From the NCBI GenBank assembly GCA_009602725.1, contig WELB01000018.1, positions 309,176-348,727 on the forward strand: a stretch of DNA of 39,552 nt. The letters are read 5' to 3'. How positions within the stretch are numbered: the stretch's first letter is position 1; each line of letters begins with the position of its first letter. The notes under the pieces are model-generated. The model saw only the letters and a program-made list of their open reading frames with translations. It had not been told where the DNA came from and searched no databases. Made by a program: the position numbers and the translations under genes. Shown here piece after piece: positions 1 to 12,596 of this stretch. This DNA is from Spirogloea muscicola (lineage: Eukaryota; Streptophyta; Zygnematophyceae; Spirogloeales; Spirogloeaceae).

Positions 1-3000
1 GCCGCGCCGGCGCCTCCGACCGCCGAGGAGGCAGCAGCCCCGCCGGCCGCGCACGGCGGCGGGGGCAGCGTCTCGGCAGACCCGGAGGACGGCTGCGGCG
101 GTGCAGCTGCCGCAGACTTCTCCAGCGATCTCGTGCACAAGGCAAGAGCAGCCCTCTCGCTTTGACTTGGTCGCCGTCGGCGGCTCTGCTGGCGCTGCTG
201 CGCCGCAGCCGTCGCCGCGCTGCGGTGCTCGGACCATTGAGGCAATGGCGGCTGCTGCGGCTCTGCACGCAGATCTTCTCCACGCTGAGCCGGCGGGACC
301 TGTGCAGCGCCGCGGCGGTGTGCCGCCAGTGGGCGGCTGTGAGCATGCACCCCGACTTCTGGCGCTCCCTGGCCTTCACCGGGCCCCAGCTGGCGCAGGC
401 GACAGTCTGCCGCTTGTGCAGGCGGTACGGCGCCCACGTCGCGTCGCTGGCGCTACGTGGCAATGGCAGCAGCGGAGCGGCCGCCGACGGCCCCGGCGGC
501 GACGCACTGCTGGTGCAGACTCTGCTGCTGTGGGAGGCAGCGCCGGTGCTGCCTGCGCTGCGGGAGCTCGCCCTCGCCGCGTGCGAGCTCGGCCGGCCGC
601 TCTGCAAGGCGCTGCCCACGCGCAAGTTCGCCGCGCTGACGAGCCTCAGCATCCACGAGGTGTTCTGGGGGCCGCCCGAGGTCGCCATCGAGCACGCGAC
701 GCTCTCGGCCCTCCGCATCACCAGCTGCTGCGCCCTGCGCATCACCATCAAGTGCGCCGTGCCCTCTGCTCCTCCCTGCTGCCACGACCGCACTGCCGCC
801 GCTCAGCATCGGCGCTGGCCGCCATCGTAGCGCCAATGGTCGTGCTCTTGACTGGCAGCTTCAGAAGAGTCCTGCCCTGTCCTCACTCCTCCTCCCTCCT
901 CCCTCCCTATCTCTCCTCCCCTCCCTCCTCCATCCTCCTTCCCTCCAGGTGCCCGATGCTAGAGACGCTGTCGCTGCGCAAAAATACAGCAACATCGCTG
1001 TCGCTGGCCTGCCCCGTGCTCTGGACACTGGACCTCGCCAGCTGCCCCAAGCTGGCTGACAGCGCCGTCCGCGAAGCTGCCACATCGTGCCCGCTCCTCC
1101 GCGCTCTCGACGTGTCAGGGTGCCCCAACCTGTCCGACGACACGCTGCACGATGTGGGGACCGCATGCACAGGCCTCGCCCACCTCGACGCGTCGCACTG
1201 CCCGCTCCTCTCGCTCGAGGGTGTGCGGCTGCTCGCGCTGGTGGAGGCCCGCCTCGAGGGCTGCGAAGCGATCGGCGCAGAGGCGGTGGAGGCGCTCAAC
1301 CACTCGGGAGCGCTCGAGCTCCTCTGCCTCGACCGGTGCTGGCTGCTGGGCGCCGTAGCGCTCTCCCTGCCCGTGCTTGCCTCACTCTCCCTCGCACACT
1401 GCCGCAAGCTGCAGGCGCTCACGCTCGTCGTGCCCGTCCTCACATCCCTCGCCCTCACCTCCTGCCCGTTCCTCGCCTCCGTCAGCATCAAGTCCCTGGC
1501 GCTGCAGGTATGTGTGGACCGTCGTTGCTGTTGCAGTTGCTGCCGCTTCCCTGCCTCAGGGGCTCCACAGGCACAATGAGCTCACAGATGATGTGATGTC
1601 TGCGCGCCAAGATCGCACTTAATTGAGATGTAAGGCGCGGCTTGTTGACATTCCATGGCCTGCACTCACCTGATGCCCGCTTGCCGGCGGTTGCAGACGC
1701 TGGCGCTGCGGGCGCAGCCGCGGCTGTGCTCGCTGGAGCTCGACTGCCCCGGCCTCTTGTCGGCGAACCTGTCCGAGTGCGACATGCTGCCCGACGCTGC
1801 TCTGGCCACTTTCTCCAGCAACAGTATCGCCAGCACCGGCGGCTGCCCCAGACTGCTGTCGCTCCTGCTTGATGCATGCGAGGTAAGCTGAGAGGAAGCC
1901 ACTCGACTGACTTGCGCCTCCCAGGGCCTCTCAGTTGGACGAGGGAGCTAATGATGTGGCCCTGGAGGGCTGCCAATTTTGTGCAGACCCTTCAGGAGGT
2001 GAAGCTGTGCTGCTCCTCTCTGCGCTCGCTGTCGCTTGCCGGCTGCTCCTCGCTCGAGGCACTGGCGCTCACGTGCCCCGTGCTGCGGCACCTCCAGCTT
2101 GAGGGCTGCGACCGCCTCGCCGCTGCCAGCCTTAACCCGGTCTGTGCCTGTGGCTTTGCCAGCATTGCCACTACCTCAAAGCTTGGCTCCAGATGATGGA
2201 TGTAGTCCAGTGGATTTAATTTTAAGGCCTGGTCCTTAATATTCATACAAGGATGAAGCGAGTTCAGGGCATGAGTGATGATTGTTGGTGAGTGCCACAT
2301 TTGGTGAGTGCTTCGCAGGTTGGCTTGGCGGAGCTCAGCCTGGGCATCTGCCCTCACCTCGTGACGCTGCGCCTCTGCGCGAGCAGCCTGGCCAGCCTCG
2401 ACCTCAAGGGCTGCGGCGGCTTGCGCAAGCTCGAGCTCACCTGCCCAGCGCTCACCACGCTTGACGCATCGTACTGCAGGTCAGGGCAAAGTAGTTCATC
2501 TTATGGCTGCTCCCCCGCATACCTCCCTTTGTCTGTTCTCACCTTCCTATCGGCCTCCCTCTCCTGAAGCTGAGCTCAAAAGCAGAATTGGACCTGACTT
2601 TGTATATTGATCCTTAATTGACTTTGTATTATGGCCCTTAACTCTTCTAAATGCTTCTCCTCCCCCCTTCCTTACCGCTGACAGCCAGTTGGACGATGCT
2701 TCCCTGGCGGACGTGGCGCGGAGTTCCCCGCGGCTGTCCACGCTCGTGCTGGCGGCGTGCCCCGTCTTCCGGTCGCAGGGCCTGTTCACACTGCGCGCGC
2801 TCGCGGAGCTCACCACGCTCGACCTCTCCTACACATTCCTCACTGCCCTCGCGCCCATCCTTACCTGCTGTCCTAAGCTCCAGGCAATGCCCGCCCCCGA
2901 GGCGCCAAAGTCCCTGCTAGTCTTTCTAGCCTTATACACGTTCAGATGCCATGGGCCTTGTGTGTATCCAGCTATATTCACCAACTTCTCAAGTATCTCA

Positions 3001-4373
3001 GATATGTTCTCAAGAATAGTAAACCTTCTATATTATATATTCTCTGGTGCAATCGGATAATCGGTGGTTCATTCCTGTTACTGACAGCCATCCTGCTTAA
3101 CCATGTTGGTGTGGAGCACGGCAGGTGCTGCGGCTGTCAGCGTGCAAGTACTTGGAGCAGGACGCTCTGACGCCGCTGTGCCAGGTGGCCAGCAGCAGCA
3201 GCCGCAGCGATAGCAGTGGCAACGGCGGGCTGCCGCCACTGCGCTCGCTGCGGGAGCTGGACGCGTCGTACTCCTCCCTGCGTGCGCCAGCACTGGAGGA
3301 GCTTCTGCGCTCGTGCCCACGCCTGACGCACGTCTCGCTCAATGGCTCGCCACACGTTGCCGACTCCCTGTGGGCCTGCATCGGCTCTTACGGTAGTAGC
3401 AGCGGCAGCGCCAGCAGCGGGTGGGGCCTCCGGTGGCTCAGCTGTGTGGGCTGCCATGGCCTGCGGAGCGTGCGCATCGCCCCCGGCGCGACGTGCGGCC
3501 GACTCGCTGCCCTCAATATTGCACTTGCTGCCAACCTTCGCTCAGTGCAGCTTTCCTGCCCCAGCCTTGTGAGCCTGACGCTCAGGTGAGGCCCTGGCCC
3601 CACTTGCTGCTGCCATTACCAGGCTAAGTTGGAAGTGAGATTCTTGCTCGACGCTGGCCACGAGTTCCGCGAGACGCCTGCATGCGCCGGTGAGGGTCGA
3701 GCTCAGGGCTCTTGGCATTTGTCGAGCAGCAAGTGCATGGCGCTGGAGGTGCTGGAGCTCGACTGTCCGCGCCTCAACTCCCTCCTCCTACAGGCAATGG
3801 TCCATCTGCAAGGCCCCCTTGTATCATGCCAACGATTTCTACCGTCACGCATCCTAATATAATACGCGTATATTAAATCACTCCTGCATGCCTCTGCATT
3901 TGAAACGGGTTGGTCTCCATCAAGCGGTGCTTGCTTGAGAGACGCATTCATAGACATAGACTTGGCGCTCAATTTTGGTTCTCCCTTCGATGCTGGCCTG
4001 CGCAGGGATGTGCTCTGGAGGGCTCCACGCTGGAGTGCGCACTGGCTGGTTGCAGCATGCTGGAGACGCTGGATGTCCGCAACTGTGCCAAGGTGAGCAG
4101 GCATTGCTGCGCACAGGCTGATTTATATGAATGGCTGAGAACCCGCTGGCATACTGCTTGCTGGCTTGAATCAGTAAGCTACCTATCAATCACTGTTGTG
4201 CTCTCATGTACCTCCTTGACCAGTTCTGAGTTGCTCTGCCCCAAGTTACTGCTGCGAACGCTGAAACAGTAATGCGATGATGTTACTCTGTCATGTACCA
4301 GCTCACAGCGGACTCCCTGGCCCGCATGAGGTCCTGCTGCCCAAGCCTGCGCCGTCTGTATAGTAGCATCTGA
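1..4373 (+). CDS. F-box/LRR-repeat protein, FBL15/SLOMO-like (5' partial)
   Basis: Predicted substrate adaptor of an SCF E3 ubiquitin ligase: the F-box binds SKP1 and the leucine-rich repeats select the target. Exons: <1-141, 273-751, 949-1507, 1697-1882, 1987-2139, 2319-2479, 2685-2883, 3125-3585, 3730-3793, 4006-4092, 4302-4373 (853 codons in the window, phases all consistent). Exon 1 is Ala/Pro/Gly-rich and ends in DFSSDLVHK, which joins IFSTLSRRDLCSAAAVCRQW to complete the F-box. Exons 3-11 encode about 20 cysteine-type LRRs of the form CPxLxxLxLxxC. The order of repeats, the LDLSYTFL block, the ACKYLE-type block and the final CSMLETLDVRNC...CCPSLRRLYSS tail match what I remember of Arabidopsis FBL15/SLOMO, so full-length orthology is likely. 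The true N-terminus lies before the window. Introns 1, 7 and 9 use GC donors (AAG|GCAAGA, CAG|GCAATG twice). Alternative GT donors exist for introns 7 and 9 but break the conserved repeat. Confidence 0.9.
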
Positions 4374-4775
4374 AAGTGCCAGCAACCTGGCAGGACCCAG
4401 CTGGCCAGTTAGCTATACCCTCCGGCCAGCATTGCTGCGAGCTTGCTTGACTGAAGTGAGCTTTGTAGGCGGCTATTTTGTTGTATCCCTAGTAACAGAT
4501 CTTGAGCCATTTTCCCATTTAGCCACTTTTAGCCACGTTGCCATTTAGCTGGCTTGCAAGCCTGCTCTTGCTCTCAGTGAGCATTGCCCAATCCGCCATA
4601 AAGACGGCTCTGACTGACAGCACTGCAGGAGAAGCTTATACACGAAGACCCTCAATCGTGAGAGGTTTGTTACAGGTGCAGGGGCCCACTGAAAGACGGC
4701 TTGGCTTTGATTTTGGTTTGGGCCGGTGCGATGTGTTGAAAGATTTTGTGATCATTTTGCACGCTGTGGGAATGC
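4374..4775. other. Convergent 3' flanks
   Basis: About 400 bases between the stop of the F-box gene and the stop of the FHA gene, which point at each other. I see no coding frame, hairpin repeat or RNA gene here. It presumably holds the two 3' untranslated regions. Confidence 0.6.
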
Positions 4776-6662
4776 TTAATTGTTGAGGTCGATGTTGCGG
4801 CGCTCGCGGCGGGAGGCCTGCGGCCGGAGCTCGACCATGTCAACAAGTGCGCGCCCTTTGAGGCGTACGGAGCGAGTGAAGTTGCGAGTGTTGCGGCCCA
4901 GCACTGCGCCCAGGCCCGCCCAGTGCTTCTCATTCGATGGCTGCTGGTTGGCAACCGGCAGCACGCCCAGACGCTGCGCCTGCTCGTACAGGCCAGGAAA
5001 CTGTGCCTGCAGCTATATCCGCTCAAACGCCGCCCAAGCCCATGTCATGGTCAGGCCAGAGCTGCCTGAATTGAGTCCAGGCTACATGATACGGGGAAAG
5101 CTTTCAATCAAATTTGGTTGGAAAACTGGGTGTGGCTTAAGAATGGGACATACCTTGCAGCCATCTAGGACGGCACACCTGGCGCAAATGCTAGTGCAGG
5201 ATGCAGCACCGACTGACCAAGTGGGACCAGGCATGGCCCGCAAGAGGGGTGCAGATAAGGGGGCAGCCCACCTCCAGGTTAACAGTGGCCAGCGCCATTG
5301 GCTCGCCAGGGTTGTTGGCGTGCAAGATGGAAGCCACGGCATCATTGACCTGCAGCTCAACCGCGGCGGCAAATGCTGGTGCCGCAGGCCCTCGCGGTGG
5401 CTCTCCTGCTTCTGCATGGCGCCATGCACGCAGGCATTAGCGCCAGTTGTGGATGAGAAAGCTAGCATTAGCTGCGGTTTCCAAGTCCAGCTCCGATAGG
5501 CTTGCAGCTTCAGGTGGCGCATTAGGATCGGGATTGAGAGCCAAGATGATGGTATCTACATGGTTCACTTGAGGTATCGAGCATCAGCTTGCGCGGCGGT
5601 GCTGAATGCTGGCTGGCTGCAACATGATTGGCTATGGCCCTGGCTCACCAAGGTCGTCACCTTTCTTAGGCGCTGCCCCCCCCGAGTTGGGGCTCGACCT
5701 GCTCCCGCTGTTGCCAGGGTGCTCACTATCCGATGCAGCACCTTCCGGTGGCTGCAGGACTTGCCGGCGGGAGGGCGCAGCTGGCTTGGCCAGACCTGCA
5801 CAAATACGGCAATGGGCAGTGCTAAGGCATCGAGGGCGACAAGCCCCTGAGCTCGTGGCACAGCCAACGCTGTTTGACAAAGGGCAAGTGGTTATAAGGT
5901 GTAAGGGTTGAGACTACACCATCGATGGCTGGCCGATCAACGGGAGTGGCCGGCTGCGGGCCTGCTTGGAGCGGAGAGCCGCCTGGACGGGCTGCAGCGG
6001 CAGCGGCGGTGTCGGTGCGAGCAGCAGCGGCCTTGATGGGCGAGTCGTCAGCTGTGGACTCGTTGGGCTTGAGCTCGGCGGGGAGGAGGAAGTAGAAGAG
6101 CTTGTCCCCGATCTGGAGCAGGTCCTGGGACGCCAGCGGCACGGCGGGGCACCCGCCCAGGTGCAGCTCGCTGCGGACGTGCAGGCCGTTCTTGCCCAGC
6201 ACCTCCAGCTCGAACCTGGCCTCGGGCACAGCCAAGACGAGGGCGGCGCCGCCGTGACCACAACAACGGTCAGAGGGCTGCTGGCTGAGATGGGTGGTGG
6301 CAGTAATGACAAGATTTAATACCAGGGCTTAGGCGCAGCTCCTCGCATGCCTTAGAGCCCCATAATGGCGACAACGGCGCCAGTAGTGCTGTGAGGTATC
6401 GTCAGGTCACTGGGCTTGGGATTTAGGGGTCAGGGTATAACCGTCGGCGGTCGAAGGAGTAGTAGAGGCAGGCGTGCTGGCGGGAGATGTTCATGCCGCC
6501 GCCGAGCGCCGCGAGGTCGAGGTCCACTGCGCCGCGCTTGCTGGCGCGCCCCAGCGTCACGCTGTACTTGCGCACCACGAACTCAAAGTCCTCGCCCACC
6601 AGCTTCGCCACGCCCGCCACCTTGCCGCCGCCGCCGCCGCCCGCCTCGTCCTCCTTCGGCAT
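4776..6662 (-). CDS. FHA-domain protein, FHA2-like
   Basis: Predicted nuclear phosphothreonine-binding protein. Exons on the minus strand: 6662-6442, 6215-5920, 5795-5649, 5411-5218, 5006-4776 (362 aa, all GT-AG, phases consistent). The start ATG at 6662 is preceded in frame by a TGA. The FHA domain covers about residues 21-125, with the Gly-Arg of VTLGRASKR, the Ser-Arg-x-His of GGGMNISRQHA and the Asn-Gly of LEVLGKNG, then LLQIGDKLFYFLLP. A low-complexity linker follows (poly-Ala, Pro/Ser/Gly). The C-terminal block contains NDAVASILHANNPGEP, GHAWSHL and KHWAGLGAVLGRN...LKGRALVDMVEL, which resembles the conserved C-terminus of plant FHA2 (KPWYGLLMLL...RSKGRVTLEFV from memory). The linker exons are supported by splice phase only. 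An in-frame TAA at 5439-5437 lies in the intron before exon 4, close to a CTAAT branch-point-like motif. Confidence 0.87.
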
Positions 6663-7506
6663 CGCCGCCGCTGCCGCCGCCGCCGTCGAGCAAGCTGCTC
6701 ACGAAACTCCTCAGCAACCTGTCGACGAACTGGACCAGGAGCCCATCTTTGTTGACCTCTTCATCCTCAACTGACCTTCCCCACTGCTCGACTGCTCGCT
6801 CTGTTCTGCTGCATGCTGAGGAATTGTCGTGAAGAGCAGACTGGACATACTCGTAAGCGGACTGCTTACTAAAAACAAATCTTAATGGAGGATCCTCAGC
6901 CGTGCACGTTGTGCTCTGTGCCAGGGCTTCTTGGGCACATGCTGCATGGCCGTCACTGCTGCTCGACAGCATCCTTAGCTGCTCGTGTGGCTGTCTTGGG
7001 CTATGTTGCAGTTGCAGTTACGTCACGTTGCCAAATATGTTGCACAACAGCACAGGTGCAGGCAACAACAGTCTGTGCTTACTAGTCTGCATGCTAACGA
7101 TGGAGCAGCAAACTCCCATCACGGCAGACATGATACTTTACGCTGATGAGCACAGCATGGCGCGGAGGGTGCACAGCCGCGGCCTGTTGACTAACGTGTG
7201 ATAGTGGGACTAGGCAGACGGGGCTGCAGACGGCAGGCCTAAGCTTTCGGAAATGGTTCCCCTAAATCCTTCAGATCGCCTATTAATTTCGAATGTCCTG
7301 ATTTCAACATGGGCCCCAGTGCAGGTAGCGACTCGTAGGTAGGGGAAGAAAGGGTATGGCTTGTGTGGGTACTCTCAGGCTCCTCTTGACAAGAGACTTA
7401 GTGAGCACATGGACGACTTCAGGTGGGTTTGCCAATGTTGAAGACATGTCATATCATTGGAGGTTCAGCGGTCTATATGGATTAGAACGTCATCATCAAT
7501 TGAAAA

Positions 7507-7545
7507 GGAAATGCGTGTGTATTAAGAGATGGGGAGGCCATGTGT
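7507..7545 (+). repeat. Dispersed repeat 'R2', fragment
   Basis: The segment reading AATGCGTGTgTATTAAGAGAT then GGGGAGGCCATGTGT recurs almost unchanged at 19950-19987, and in diverged reverse-complement form near 38960-39000. A second partial copy of its surroundings (CATCAATTGAAAAGGA) flanks it on both sides, at 7492-7508 and 7549-7565. Family unknown. Confidence 0.6.
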
Positions 7546-7579
7546 TATCATCAATTGAAAAGGAGATGTAAGCTCATCC

Positions 7580-7640
7580 ATTGGGACGGAGGGCTATGAA
7601 AGCCAGCCCGAAAAGATTGACATCCGAAGGGGCCGGAAAG
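7580..7640 (-). repeat. Hairpin-tail repeat, decayed
   Basis: Contains GGGCT-atgaa-AGCCAGCCC followed by GAAAAGATTGAC and CGAAGGGGCC. This is the antisense form of the hairpin repeat found in the 3' tails of the retrotransposons in this window. The stem is imperfect, so this is an old copy. Confidence 0.6.
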
Positions 7641-8046
7641 TGCTCAACCACACAAATAGTAAGTCCCATGTAGGATAATCACTTTAGTTAGACTTACTTA
7701 GCAGTCGCAAGTCAGAAAGACTAGCTGCTGGAAAGCAGTCCCCTTGACGAAAATTTGAAGGTCAAGCAAGATTAGGCAAGGAACATGCATTAACAGATGC
7801 ATGACACAGCCTGCAAAAGGAAAGACTTTCCAGCAATTAAGGCACTTGTTGATTGTATAAAGAACGCCATAATCATTTGGCCCGGTGGTTGGGAGCACAC
7901 CTTGTCCGTGCTCTACCTGTCCACCGAATAATTATTCAAAGGCGTTGGGAGAGCCAGTCGTGTTATTGGAAAAAGGCAAAGTCAGGCCTGATAATCGCTC
8001 TGACTTTACAGCTCGCAAGTGTCAAGTCTCGAACAGCATCCACAGC

Positions 8047-11000
8047 TTACTCTATTAATCCGCACTTCTTGGTGTCTTTTGGTGCATCGCCAAATTTGCC
8101 GGGGATGACAAAGACAGCCTCCATTCCTAAGACCTGTGTGAGTAACAATCGTTAGATGTATTACCGAATCTGTTGACTGGTTGTAATTGAGGCTCCATTG
8201 ACAATGACCAAGCCATGCCGCCACAAAGATATGACAGTCCTCTCATGCAACCCGGAACTGTTGGCAACATGTGCTTGGAGGACCAGGGCAGTCTTCCTTA
8301 CTGTTATACTGGGGTGGAGCAACATCTAGCTGCAAGTTGTGTGGTAACACAGCTTAGACAAAAGTGAAGGCCAATCAAGGGCCAAGTTGAGAATGTCATG
8401 ATGTCGCACCTGATGCCATATGATGTGGCAGTGGAAATTCCATGCGCCTGGATTGTCAGCAATGAAGCGGAAAGTGGTCCAGCCATAAGGGAGGACGGGT
8501 GAAGAGTGCCTGTATGGAGGGTCCACTAGATTGTACTTGGCAGGATCGCTGGCTGAATTGAATGTGCCATCGCCGTAGCCAACGACCCAAAATGAATGTC
8601 CATGCAGATGCCAGGGATGGTACTCACTGTTGTCTGCAGGTTTGTACATGCCATGGACGAGGTTACAGAGCTTGCGGGGTGGCAGGCAGCATAAGGCACC
8701 ACACAAGGCAAGTTTCTTGAAGAGCAGCATGACAAATCGATGAAAGCTTCTACATGAAAGGCCAGCTTGTGCTGCTCGTATGAGCAGCATTAGGCGGCCA
8801 GCCAGGGGTGCTTTACTTGGTGTCAATGTGTTGGTGTTCTGGATAACGATGTCCACAGTGGATCCCGGCTGCAATGTGTATACTTGTTGACCATATGTCG
8901 CATTCTTGTTGGGTGGAGGCTGAGAGTAGTCGAAGACATAGGCTGGCTTATCAAGCGGCGGACTCATGTCATAGCCATTCTTGACGTTGTCCTGCACCAG
9001 TATGCCGTGCAGCGAGTTTCCAACTCAGATTCCAAGCTAAAATGTTGATGGCCAGGAAAGGCTCAATTTCAGGGGCGTGCAGAGTTGGCCGCAGCAGCGC
9101 TAGCCAAGGTATGCACGAGTCGAGTAACGGCCTTCTTACAGCAAGCGATAGGAGGATGGGCGTCGAAGGCAAGGTGTACGATCGGTTGTTGACAGCCCAT
9201 CGAATGGCTCCATTTATGAGATTCTGTGTTCCAACCATGATGATCTGACGGTCAGCTTTCTTTGGTACTTTGGGGGCATTGCTGCGCACGTCGTATCTCC
9301 CCTTGTACTGGATGAGCTGGGCCTTGCTAGAAGCCGTGTCGTTCCACAGTGGGCTGACAGGAGGAGCCGTCGTTGGCAAGGCCGAACGACTAACACCTGA
9401 CACAACCCAGTCCACTGTTATAGCTTAACCTGAGTCCACCGAAGAGTGCAGGTGCCAGTGGAGTCTGCGAGCTCTTCACTGATCTCAGTGGCTGAGGCAT
9501 CTCATGTGTCATATCACGTAAGCTGCACCAGTATGAATCTAACCTGCCAAATTAAGCACCGCCAATCCGGTGGGAGTGCTTGGCTTGCGCCCACGCACAT
9601 TGATGCCTATCCAGTAGTTCTTGGCAACCTGTAAGAATAATCCATCATCTCCTGCTTGTGAGAAGGAGTATATCACGCATTATGACAGCGACTGTCTGCA
9701 ATCAGGCATTGGCCTGATCTTCGGTCCAGTTCAGATGGCCACCAGTAGTGCAAGACTCCCGCCAATGGCTATGCCTTGCATACCTTTGAGGTCGTCAGAA
9801 GCACTTCGACAGCCTGGCCTGAGTAAATGTTGAGCGTTGAAACGGTGAATGGCTGCATCAACCAGCCATCTGCTACTACCACTGTAAGCCTGTGGCCTTC
9901 GACCACAAGATTGAGCGTTGACAGAGAGGCCGCGCTGACGATTCTCCACCTGTATGTCTTCCCTGTCAACGATGAGCATGGCAAGCCATTGTTTAGATAG
10001 ACGCAGTATAGGAGCACACAGCTACTCCCTCTGCAAGCGTATGAACGGTTGCCTATATCAGGGGAGTTCTCGGTCAGCCCACCACGGCAGACTTTCAAAC
10101 ACAACGCCATTAGGAGCAATCTGATGCAATGCTGGGAGCTCTTTGCCAGGGCTGACCAGGTTGAAGCTGATTTGTCATGGTTGGCAAGGAGCAGGAGGGG
10201 GAGCTGGCATTGCAAGTGAGGGCATCCCCTGAACCAACTGTTGCCTTGGGCACCAGGCTGCAGTTGTACTTGCCCCTGCCGTTGATCAGAAGCGACTGCA
10301 AGGAGTACAAGAGCAGCATCAGCTCTGTAGTGATGGAGTATACCATTGAAATAAATCTGGACATGGTGGGCCCAAATGAGCGCATTATTGAATAATCTAC
10401 AGCAAATGTTGCTCTGGTCTCCAGCAAGCAAGACACCTTATGTGAAGTGACACACAGCCATTTGTCCGCATCGTGCCCTGTGCCAGCTTAGCAAGATTAG
10501 AGGAGTATGAGCCGAAGTGAAGGTAACGTGTCATGAGGTCACCCATCTGCTGTGGTTCTTCATTTACCTGGGGCTCACCAACCCAACCAAATGGTATCGA
10601 GTTCAGGCCCACCGCCTGCTCGTCTATGCTCCTGTGCCACCAGTCATTAAGGAGTAGCGGAGCGATCTCCCCGTCTATCTTGTACGGGAAGCGGCTTGAC
10701 AACTTTGACGGCGAGGAGCTCTCCTTGACGATGAGGAGGCCGGTCAGGCCGTTCGATACCTGCAGGCCGTAGTGCCCATGATAGAAGTAGGTGCCGGACT
10801 GCACTGGCAGACGGGCAGCAAGCGCCATCAGCAGCTCTTCATCAGCAGAGCTCCTATTTCATCCAGCAGCGCTCTCGTCACCAGCAGCTTAAGCAGCAGC
10901 TAGCACCTAGCCTGTTATTGCTTGTCTGCACCACAAGCTCCGGCCGTAGCAAGGCTCTTGCATTTAGCGCAGCCAATTCCCGCTGCCTCGCAGATGGATG

Positions 11001-12319
11001 GTCAGACCTTGTCAAGTGTGAACTTGTACTGGTACACCTCGTCCGTTTGGATGGGGCACTGCGTGACGTAGGCGGGCCCGTCGGCGTATGGAGTCTTGTA
11101 CTGCCGGATGCCGTGCCAGTGGATGGTCACGCCCTGGTGGACGAGCTGATTGAGCACGTTGACCACCAAGGTGTCGCCCTCGGTTGCAGTGAGCGTGGGC
11201 CCTGGGAAGACGCCGTTGATGAGAATGACCTGGATGTAAGCAGCATATGCCAAACAAGAGTTCCAGTCACCTGTCATGCCTGGGGTTCTTAGCGAGCCAA
11301 ATGAAGATGCGGCTGTCTAGCGGACAAGCCCAGGTGCGCAGTTCCTACAGGCCAAAGGAAAGACTCGAGATTTTTCTGCGACTGAAAGCCATTGACAGAT
11401 CACTGGCTGTCGTTGCAAACATTGCACAGTCACCTGCACGTGGTCTCTACGCTCTTCAGAAGCTAACAGTATCCCGACTACAGGACCTCAGAGCAGGAGC
11501 TAAGCTCTCGCTAGATATCCTGCTTGTACAGCTGGCAGGTGTCGGATCCACGAACCTCCTTCATGACACAGTCGGGTGCCGAGAAGCCTTGCGAAATGGT
11601 TAGATTGTAGGTCACCACCTTAGCACTGGCGCATCTGCATGACACAGCATTCGTCAAGAGGAAATGGGTATCAGCTCAAATGATGCCGGCTGATGCGATT
11701 CTTCATCCAGCTTGGAAAGAGTGGGTCACGAGCCGCTTGTGGGGCCTGCAAGTCACAGAAGGACGATACATACACGCAAAGAGGATCTGTCCTGCTTCTT
11801 CCACGCGCAGCAAAGTAGAATGTATCCAATACTTCAGTATGACAGCCCAGCGAACTGTACCGCCCAAAGGCAGATGACGTGCAGTGCAGGCTCATTGCAA
11901 AGCTATGCTGCTGCCGACTCCCGTGGCAGCTGCACTCCAGCAGAAGCTGCTGACGGGCAGCTCAGCGGCCACCGACACCGTGACGTGTGACGCGGGTTTT
12001 AGCGACAACGACAGTGCTTGCAACGACGGCTCCTACAGTGCTGCTCCGGCTCGCTCGCCCAGCCTCCTTCGGGCTATCCGGATAGAGTAGACTGGGTACG
12101 AGGGAGCTTCTCGCCACGACGCGGGAGTGACAGGCGTCGCCAGAACTTCCCACAGCGAAGCGCCGAAGGGGGGCGCGGCACCGAGCTGAGTCGCCAGCTG
12201 GGCTGCGGGGAAACGGCAGGACGGAGCCGGGGGGATACCCACCTGGCGGCGAGCGCGGCGGCGAGGACAATGGCGGCGAGGCGGAGGCGACAGCCGCCAG
12301 TGGGAGCCGCGGGCGCCAT
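8047..12319 (-). CDS. Secreted multicopper oxidase, L-ascorbate oxidase type
   Basis: Predicted extracellular blue-copper oxidase that couples one-electron oxidation of a small reductant (ascorbate or a phenol) to reduction of O2 to water. Exons on the minus strand: 12319-12243, 11625-11556, 11229-11008, 10798-10568, 10295-10157, 9962-9784, 9628-9544, 9396-9140, 8991-8817, 8633-8410, 8133-8047 (581 aa, the usual length). The first exon is a signal peptide ([15 protein letters not shown]). All four copper motifs are intact: HWHG (exon 3), TYFYHGHYG (exon 4), HPWHLHGH and HCHIIWH (exon 10). HCHIIWH continues across the last intron to LGM, giving the axial Met of the type-1 site. [15 protein letters not shown] and [12 protein letters not shown] resemble plant ascorbate oxidases. 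Every exon junction keeps phase. Laccase is the main alternative; substrate cannot be read from the sequence. Confidence 0.92.
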
Positions 12320-12596
12320 GGCGGCGGCGCGAGCTCCCACGGAGGCGGCGGGGTGGGGGCGCGGCGGGTGTAATAGTCCGGGGTTGCGGGCCAGTGGTTG
12401 GGCGGGCCGGGGGTNAGCGGCCCGACGTCGGCCGGCGGACGATGACGCCGCCGGCTGCCGCAGACGGTCGCGCGGCCGGGGCACGCTCGGCACGAGCCGG
12501 GATTGCCCCCCCCGCCATCTCAGTAGAGTGTGGCCACCAAGCTTATGACCAAATACCCTGGCATCTCACCCCGCTGCCAGGTAACTAACAAATGCT
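12320..12596. promoter_or_regulatory. GC-rich upstream region of the oxidase gene
   Basis: Very GC-rich stretch directly upstream of the multicopper oxidase start, including one undetermined base at 12415 and a C8 run near 12507. I see no TATA box or defined motif. Frames on both strands are open here only because of the base composition. Confidence 0.35.

Larger units (their letters stand above)
6663..8046. other. Intergenic, 1.4 kb
   Basis: Lies between the FHA gene and the 3' end of the multicopper oxidase gene, which run in the same direction. The first ~50 bases are GCC/GCT triplet repeats (poly-Ala/Gly coding potential upstream of the FHA start). Two decayed repeats are listed separately at 7507-7545 and 7580-7640. 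I recognise no gene in the rest; the reading frames here are short and unlike any family I know. Confidence 0.5.

Noticed and set aside
101-1579. A single 492-codon plus-strand frame at the start of the window
   Set aside because: Its first ~280 codons are an out-of-frame reading of the F-box exon and intron 2. Only 949-1507 of it is a real exon.
5437-5439. In-frame TAA that seemed to break the FHA gene
   Set aside because: It lies in intron 3. Splicing 5649 to 5411 keeps phase and removes it, and a CTAAT branch-point-like motif sits beside it.
5082-5522. 146-codon minus-strand frame across exon 4 of the FHA gene
   Set aside because: Wrong frame. The frame with NDAVASIL and GHAWSHL matches the family.
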